Shown one piece after another: positions 4,758 through 9,296 of a stretch of DNA of 9,296 bases; the stretch's first letter is position 1; the number at the start of each line of letters is the position of its first letter. This DNA comes from a bacterium (GTDB lineage Bacteria; Patescibacteriota; Minisyncoccia; Minisyncoccales; DG-74-3): assembly GCA_021161025.1 (NCBI GenBank), contig JAGHBK010000038.1, positions 1 through 9,296 of the forward strand. Reading direction: 5' to 3'. The notes below the pieces were generated by a model. It was not told the origin of the DNA. It was given only the letters and a program-made list of their open reading frames with translations, and made no database searches. The translations under genes and the position numbers were made by a program.

Positions 4758-6131
4758 ATGGAAAAAATCTCAATTTCTTACTCTTTCTTAAATTTGTTTC
4801 ATCATGATATTTTAGGAGTTGAAGTAGGAGTTGACCCTAAAAAAGGGGAATGGTTTTTGAATTTGAAAGGACCCCTTAGAGATTGGACTGTTTTGAAACA
4901 TTTAAATAAGGAGAAGAATGTTGGTTTAGATTCTCGTGGTAGATATTGGTATTCAGCTTTTATCCCCCCATTTTCAAAAGAAAACCCTGAAGTTTTAGAA
5001 AAGTTTTTCAGGCTTAATTTGGGATTAGCAACACAAAACACAATAAATGAGAAGTTGGGATTGAAAAGAAAATACGTTCCCCAAGCTGCTACTATTGCTG
5101 TCACTCCAAGGTGTAATTACAATTGCGCCCATTGTTCATTTAAAAAAAAGAATCAAGGGAAAGAATGGAATTTAGAGAGTTTAAAAAGGGTCATTTCTCA
5201 ATTGTTAAAAATGGGAACTTATAACATTACTTTAACTGGTGGTGAGCCATTACTCTATTCCCGTTTGGAGGAAATTATTAATTTTATAGATAAAAAGGAG
5301 GCAATTGTAGGGATGTTTACCAACGGTTATTTTTTAAACAAGAAAAAGGCAAAAAGTTTATATGAGGCTGGGTTAGATTATGTTTTCGTTTCAATTGATA
5401 GCCCAGACTCCAAAGAACATAACAAAAATAGAACGGGCAGAGAAAATTCCTTTGCTTTCGAGAGGGCAATTGAAGCAGTAAAAATTGCAAAAAAGACGGG
5501 CTTTGTCACTGGGATTTCCACATTTATGACTCCAGAAAAAATCAAAAAAGGTTATCTTGAAAAAATGTATCAACTCGGAGAAGAATTGAATGTTGATGAA
5601 ATTGTTTATTTTGATTGCGTTCCTGCTGGAAATTATCATTTAATGTCAAGAACTCAATTGTTATCTTATCAAGATCACAAAAAATTAGCCCTGTTTCATG
5701 TTGAAAAAAATAAGAGAGGAATAGAAGGACCAAGGGCAACGACTCAATCTTATGTCAACTTTAGTGAATGGAGTGGTGGAAGATGTTACGCCTTTAACTA
5801 TCAATGCTATATTGATCCCGAAGGAGAAATGTTTGGTTGTGATTTCCAAGATTTTAGTATTGGCAATGTTTTAGAGATTGGGGTAAAAGAAGCCTTTGAA
5901 AAAGGCTCAAAACATCCTTTGTTTAATGTTCCTTGTACTCAATGCCGAAAGCAATCTCCACAGTTCGATCCGATAAGAGTAGCCACAGCTGAATTAAGAA
6001 AAACCAAAAAAGGAGTAATTCGTTTGGAAGATATTGAAGAGTTTTTGGCAAAAAATTATGGTGCTCAAATCCCGCTTACTTTTGAAGAATTAGGAAGATT
6101 AAGACAAAAGTATAAAGGATTGAGATTATAA
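4758..6131 (+). CDS. Radical SAM protein with SPASM-like C-terminal cysteines
   Basis: The 457-residue protein has a radical SAM core with the 4Fe-4S motif CNYNCAHC (C119, C123, C126), the SAM-contacting GGEP (161-164), TNG (188-190) and VSIDS (211-215). A C-terminal set of five cysteines (C343, C350, C361, C393, C396; pattern GGRC, YQC, FGC, VPCTQC) and the phrase YIDPEGEMFGC resemble a SPASM/Twitch domain holding auxiliary clusters. The N-terminal 110 residues are a separate region I do not recognise. SPASM enzymes often modify peptides or enzymes, but the substrate here is unknown and no short precursor-like gene is visible nearby. A possible AAAGGAAG Shine-Dalgarno lies 13 bases before the ATG. 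The gene begins 24 bp after archease and is followed immediately by a relic of another archease 3' end, so it separates archease from rtcB. Confidence 0.88.
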   Translation: MEKISISYSFLNLFHHDILGVEVGVDPKKGEWFLNLKGPLRDWTVLKHLNKEKNVGLDSRGRYWYSAFIPPFSKENPEVLEKFFRLNLGLATQNTINEKLGLKRKYVPQAATIAVTPRCNYNCAHCSFKKKNQGKEWNLESLKRVISQLLKMGTYNITLTGGEPLLYSRLEEIINFIDKKEAIVGMFTNGYFLNKKKAKSLYEAGLDYVFVSIDSPDSKEHNKNRTGRENSFAFERAIEAVKIAKKTGFVTGISTFMTPEKIKKGYLEKMYQLGEELNVDEIVYFDCVPAGNYHLMSRTQLLSYQDHKKLALFHVEKNKRGIEGPRATTQSYVNFSEWSGGRCYAFNYQCYIDPEGEMFGCDFQDFSIGNVLEIGVKEAFEKGSKHPLFNVPCTQCRKQSPQFDPIRVATAELRKTKKGVIRLEDIEEFLAKNYGAQIPLTFEELGRLRQKYKGLRL

Positions 6132-6218
6132 GAAAATAGTAAAGGGGTTACTTATCGTAATTTAAAATTCATCAAAGAAAAGATAGATTTTGAAAGCAAC
6201 ATTGTATTCGATATTTGA
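6132..6218 (+). pseudogene. Relic of a second archease 3' end
   Basis: Immediately after the radical SAM stop codon an open stretch of 28 codons plus TGA encodes KGVTYRNLKFIKEK followed by FESNIVFDI, a recognisable archease C-terminus. The intact archease upstream has KGVTYHDLDIHQRK and WEATVLFDL at the matching positions. The DNA also aligns: taaaggggt.actta in both, and an identical 15-mer CAAAGAAAAGATAGA at 4686-4700 and 6173-6187. Small gaps before and after that 15-mer cancel, so the relic reads to its own stop in one frame. It has no start codon and no N-terminal domain, so it is a fragment rather than a functional gene. The divergence suggests an old event. Confidence 0.75.
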
Positions 6219-6230
6219 AGTATTCGATAT
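6205..6230 (+). repeat. Short direct repeat TATTCGATAT
   Basis: TATTCGATAT occurs at 6205-6214, inside the archease relic, and again at 6221-6230, 16 bp later, just past the relic's stop. The rest of the spacer to 6292 is AT-rich and holds no gene or clear terminator. The motif is similar to the ATTCGGAT modules elsewhere in the window, but it is short and the link is uncertain. Confidence 0.4.
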
Positions 6231-6292
6231 CTAAACTACCGAAAATAAAAAGTAAACATCACCGATATTAGAGATTCAAACAAGATAAAAAT

Positions 6293-7732
6293 ATGATCTC
6301 AAAAAAAGATTTTAATAAAATAAATGATTTTTTGTGGGAGATTCCTAAATCCTTTAGGGCAGATATGAGGGTTCCTGCCCGAATTTATGTTTCAGAGAAA
6401 ATGTGGGATCAAATTGAAAGCCATGCTTTAGAACAGTTAGTTAATACGACAACCCTACCTGGGATTGTGAAATATAGTATCGCTATGCCTGATATTCACT
6501 CTGGCTATGGACCTCCAATTGGGGGGGTTGGAGCAATGCAACTACCAGAAGGGGTTATTTCGCCTGGATTTGTCGGGTATGATGAGAATTGCGGTTGTCG
6601 ATTATTACTTTCAAGACATACTGAAAAAGAGATTAAACCTTATTTAGAAAAATTGGCAACTGAAATTCAAAAGGAAGTCCCCTCAGGGTTAGGTCGGGGA
6701 AGACAAATAAGGCTTTCGATTGAACAAATTAATAAAATTTTAGAGGGAGGAGTTCCTTATTTAGTTAAACAGGGTTATGGAGAAAGCCAAGATATTGAGA
6801 ATTGTGAACACAAAGGAAAGATGGAAATGGCTGACGCTTCTTGTGTTTCAGAAAGAGCTAAACAAAGAGGGAGGAATCAGGTCGGGACTTTAGGGTCAGG
6901 AAATCATTTTTTAGAAATCCAAAAAGTCGTTGAAATCTTTGATGGAAAAGTTGCTGAAGCCTTTGGAATCTTTAAAGAACAAATTGTTTTGATGATTCAT
7001 ACTGGTTCTCGAGGTCTTGGTCATCAAAATTGTACAGATTATCTAAGAGTTGTAATTCCGGCTTATCCAAGATATGGAATCAGATTGCCAGACAGAGAAT
7101 TAGCTTGCGTTCCTTTTAATTCTCCAGAGGGTCAAAGATTTTTTCGAGCAATGTCTGCTGCCTGTAATTTTGCCTGGGCAAATAGGCATATGATAACCCA
7201 TTATGTAAGAAAGGCTTGGAAAGGTGTTTTAGGAGAAAAGGAAGAACTAAAATTACTCTATGACGTTGCTCATAATATTGCTAAAGTTGAAGAACACCAA
7301 GTTAACGGGAGAAAAATGAAGTTAATCGTTCATCGAAAAGGAGCAACGAGAGCTTTTCCCCCAGGTCATCCTGAAATTCCAGAAAAATATCGCGAGGTCG
7401 GACAACCCGTTCTGATTCCTGGTACAATGGGCACTGCTTCCTATGTATTAGTTGGAACTGAAAAGTCAAAAGAAGCCTGGCACACCGTTTGTCATGGCGC
7501 AGGGAGAGTAATGTCTCGTCATGCAGCAATCAGAAAGTTCCCGGGCAGTGAGGTAGTTAAGGATTTAGAAAAAAAAGGAGTTATTATAAAATATTGGGGT
7601 TTAAGAGGAATTGCAGAAGAAGCTCCTATGGCTTATAAAGATGTTGATAGTGTAGTTGATGTAGTTCATAATGCCGGCTTATCAAAGAAAGTAGCTAAAT
7701 TAGTACCCTTAGCAGTAATAAAGGGAGAATAA
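6293..7732 (+). CDS. rtcB: RNA-splicing ligase RtcB
   Basis: RtcB joins RNA ends carrying 2',3'-cyclic phosphate or 3'-phosphate to 5'-OH ends, using GTP and Mn2+; it acts in tRNA splicing or RNA repair. All signature sites are visible: PDIHSGYGPPIGGVGA, GYDENCGCRLL with metal ligands D97 and C100, GSGNHFLEI with H205, IHTGSRGLGH with H236, VEEHQ with H335, and CHGAGRVMSR with H401, the expected guanylylated histidine. At 479 residues it is the full-length form. The start at 6293 gives the ordinary N-terminus; no clear Shine-Dalgarno site is seen. The upstream 161-bp spacer carries an archease relic, and an intact archease lies two genes upstream as part of a fusion, so enzyme and activator are still encoded together. 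LemA follows after 34 bp on the same strand. Confidence 0.97.
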   Translation: MISKKDFNKINDFLWEIPKSFRADMRVPARIYVSEKMWDQIESHALEQLVNTTTLPGIVKYSIAMPDIHSGYGPPIGGVGAMQLPEGVISPGFVGYDENCGCRLLLSRHTEKEIKPYLEKLATEIQKEVPSGLGRGRQIRLSIEQINKILEGGVPYLVKQGYGESQDIENCEHKGKMEMADASCVSERAKQRGRNQVGTLGSGNHFLEIQKVVEIFDGKVAEAFGIFKEQIVLMIHTGSRGLGHQNCTDYLRVVIPAYPRYGIRLPDRELACVPFNSPEGQRFFRAMSAACNFAWANRHMITHYVRKAWKGVLGEKEELKLLYDVAHNIAKVEEHQVNGRKMKLIVHRKGATRAFPPGHPEIPEKYREVGQPVLIPGTMGTASYVLVGTEKSKEAWHTVCHGAGRVMSRHAAIRKFPGSEVVKDLEKKGVIIKYWGLRGIAEEAPMAYKDVDSVVDVVHNAGLSKKVAKLVPLAVIKGE

Positions 7733-7766
7733 AGGTCGATCAAAAATTAAATTTTAAAAATATCTT

Positions 7767-8390
7767 ATGGATATTTGGAGCATCTTAATATCAATTTTTA
7801 TTGTTTTATTATTCTTTAGTGGATTTTTTGAATTAATTGAATGGAAGTTTAATGTTCCGGTAATTGTTGTCTTAATTCTATTTTGGTTTGTGGCTCTTTA
7901 TAATGATCTTGTAAAACTTAAAAATCGAACTAAAGAAGCTTGGGCAGATATTGATGTCCAGTTAAAACGTCGCTATAATTTAATTCCCAACTTAGTAGAA
8001 ACAGTAAAGGGTTATGCAACTCACGAAAGAGAGGTTTTTGAAAAGGTGACCGAAGCTAGAAGCAAAGCAATGAAAGCTCAGAGTTTAAAAGAAAAAGGAG
8101 AAGCCGAGAATGTATTATCTGACACTTTAAAGACTCTTTTTGCTGTGGCTGAAAACTATCCTCAACTAAAGACATCAGAAAACTTTCTTGAGCTTCAAAG
8201 AGAGCTTAGAGATACTGAAGACAAAATCCAGGCTGCTAGAAGGTTTTATAATGCCAATGTCAGAGACTTAAATATCAAAATCGAGAGTTTTCCAGCTAGT
8301 CTTGTTGCTAAGCTTTTCAATTTTAAGAAAATGGAACTTTTTGAATTAGAAGCTCCAGAAGAAAGAAAAGCCCCAGAAGTTAAGTTTTAG
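7767..8390 (+). CDS. LemA family membrane protein
   Basis: The family signature is strong: YNDLVKLKNRTKEAWADIDV (45-64) followed by QLKRRYNLIPNLVETVKGYATHE, then a helical region with LQRELRDTEDKIQAARRFYNANVRDLN and the FPASLVAKLFNF motif. Length (207 residues) is slightly above the usual LemA size because there are two hydrophobic N-terminal segments (about 5-21 and 29-44) instead of the usual single one; no better in-frame start lies between them. The remainder is a coiled helical domain, probably outside the cytoplasm. The biochemical role of LemA is not established. The gene precedes htpX by 13 bp, a pairing common in bacteria, so the two are probably co-transcribed, perhaps with rtcB. 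Confidence 0.93.
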   Translation: MDIWSILISIFIVLLFFSGFFELIEWKFNVPVIVVLILFWFVALYNDLVKLKNRTKEAWADIDVQLKRRYNLIPNLVETVKGYATHEREVFEKVTEARSKAMKAQSLKEKGEAENVLSDTLKTLFAVAENYPQLKTSENFLELQRELRDTEDKIQAARRFYNANVRDLNIKIESFPASLVAKLFNFKKMELFELEAPEERKAPEVKF

Positions 8391-8403
8391 AAAGCAGTTT
8401 TCT

Positions 8404-9296
8404 ATGGCTACCTTATACACTCAAGTAGACTCAAACATCCGCAAAACTTGGATTTTGATTAGTTTCTTTTTAATTTTTATAATAGTTTTAGGTTGGTTTT
8501 TTAGTTATTTATTGGAAAATCGAGTAGTTTTATGGATAGCAGTATTTTTTAGCATCTTAATGAGCTTTTCTAGTTATTGGTATTCAGATAAAATCGTCTG
8601 CTTATTAACTCAGGCAAAACCAATCGAGAAAAAAGACAATCCAGAGCTTTATAGAATTGTTGAAAATCTCGCTATTACAGCTGGTCTTCCCTTACCTAAA
8701 ATCTATATTCTTAATGAAGCCCAACCCAACGCTTTTGCCACTGGCCGAGATCCCAAACATGCGGTAATAGCTGTCACTCGGGGTCTTCTGGAAAAACTGG
8801 AGAGAACAGAATTAGAAGGTGTGATTTCCCATGAGTTAGCTCATATTGGAAACAGGGATATACTTTTGAGTAGTGTAATAGTAGTTTTAGTAGGGATTGT
8901 TTCAATAATATCTGATTATTTTTTAAGAATAAGTCTTTGGAGTGGAAGAAGAAATAGAGAATCAAGGGGCTCAATACTTTTCTTTCTCGGAATTTTAGCT
9001 GCTATTTTAGCTCCAATTGGAGCTACCTTAATTCGCCTGGTTATTTCCAGAAAAAGAGAATTTTTAGCTGATGCTTCTGGTGCTCTTTTGACCCGCTATC
9101 CTGAAGGTTTAGCTCGAGCTTTAGAAAAAATCTCAGCAGATATTACTCCTTTAAGGGTGGCTAATAATGCTACTTCCCATCTATATATTTCAAATCCTTT
9201 TCGAGGAAAACAATCTAAAAATTGGCTTACAAAATTATTTATGACTCATCCTCCAATCGACGAAAGAATTACAGCCTTGAGAGAACTGGAGATATA
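8404..9296 (+). CDS. htpX: HtpX-type membrane zinc metalloprotease (stop codon cut by the window end)
   Basis: This M48-family integral membrane protease takes part in quality control of membrane proteins. The zinc site HELAH (H143, E144, H147) and the downstream third ligand E219 in KREFLADASG are intact. Hydrophobic segments lie at about 15-34, 41-56, 157-172 and 190-213, the usual HtpX arrangement. The C-terminal FMTHPPIDERITALREL is the standard family ending. The frame reads 297 codons and the window stops after the first two bases (TA) of the next codon, so the protein is probably complete with only its TAA or TAG cut. The start ATG at 8404 lies 13 bp after lemA, without a Shine-Dalgarno sequence. 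Confidence 0.95.
   Translation, partial: MATLYTQVDSNIRKTWILISFFLIFIIVLGWFFSYLLENRVVLWIAVFFSILMSFSSYWYSDKIVCLLTQAKPIEKKDNPELYRIVENLAITAGLPLPKIYILNEAQPNAFATGRDPKHAVIAVTRGLLEKLERTELEGVISHELAHIGNRDILLSSVIVVLVGIVSIISDYFLRISLWSGRRNRESRGSILFFLGILAAILAPIGATLIRLVISRKREFLADASGALLTRYPEGLARALEKISADITPLRVANNATSHLYISNPFRGKQSKNWLTKLFMTHPPIDERITALRELEI

Noticed and set aside
6132..6292. RiPP precursor peptide for the radical SAM/SPASM enzyme
   Set aside because: The only short open stretch is the archease relic; nothing resembles a leader plus core peptide.
8774..8974. Minus-strand frame opposite htpX
   Set aside because: It overlaps the HELAH protease region on the plus strand and has no recognisable content.

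Overview
The window is an AT-rich bacterial chromosome segment, dense with conserved housekeeping genes and also with short repeats that run through spacers and reading frames alike. I read it as a small-genome bacterium, probably Candidate Phyla Radiation / Patescibacteria (Parcubacteria-like). The reasons are the 'GRFCREKQY' form of GxxExxY protein, a Mur ligase without its usual N-terminal domain, a LemA-HtpX pair, mostly weak or absent Shine-Dalgarno sites, and in-frame low-complexity inserts in core genes. This placement is inference from gene style. All reading frames use the standard stop codons.

Layout. Positions 1-101 hold a repeat cluster that ends inside the 3' end of rpsT (minus, 93-353). 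An 80-bp spacer with heptamer repeats and a good candidate promoter separates rpsT from uvrB (minus, 434-2425). A short divergent spacer leads to plus-strand genes: a MurE-type ligase (2488-3777), a GxxExxY-nuclease/archease fusion (3858-4733), a radical SAM/SPASM protein (4758-6131), the RNA ligase RtcB (6293-7732), LemA (7767-8390) and HtpX (8404 to the window end). There is no gene-free stretch over 300 bases; the longest spacer (6132-6292) begins with a relic of an archease gene.

How the genes relate. Archease activates RtcB, so the fusion gene and rtcB form a probable RNA repair/tRNA splicing module, with a radical SAM enzyme of unknown substrate between them. LemA and HtpX are a common membrane pair. 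rpsT, uvrB and the Mur ligase serve translation, DNA repair and, by family, cell-wall precursor assembly.

Most interesting signal. The GxxExxY (PD-(D/E)XK-like) reading frame is bracketed by inverted copies of a 40-bp repeat with GCGATCC outer ends. The block 3768-4301 therefore looks like a small nuclease-bearing mobile element lying exactly between the Mur ligase stop codon and the archease start. Its left repeat supplies the Mur ligase stop; its right repeat is translated as the linker joining the nuclease to archease. A nuclease-less version lies at 1-101 and supplies the rpsT stop in the same way. Two further repeat classes, 7-bp tandem tracts and GC-rich palindromes, sit in frame inside uvrB, the Mur ligase and archease. 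A diverged second archease 3' end directly after the radical SAM gene records an older rearrangement beside rtcB.
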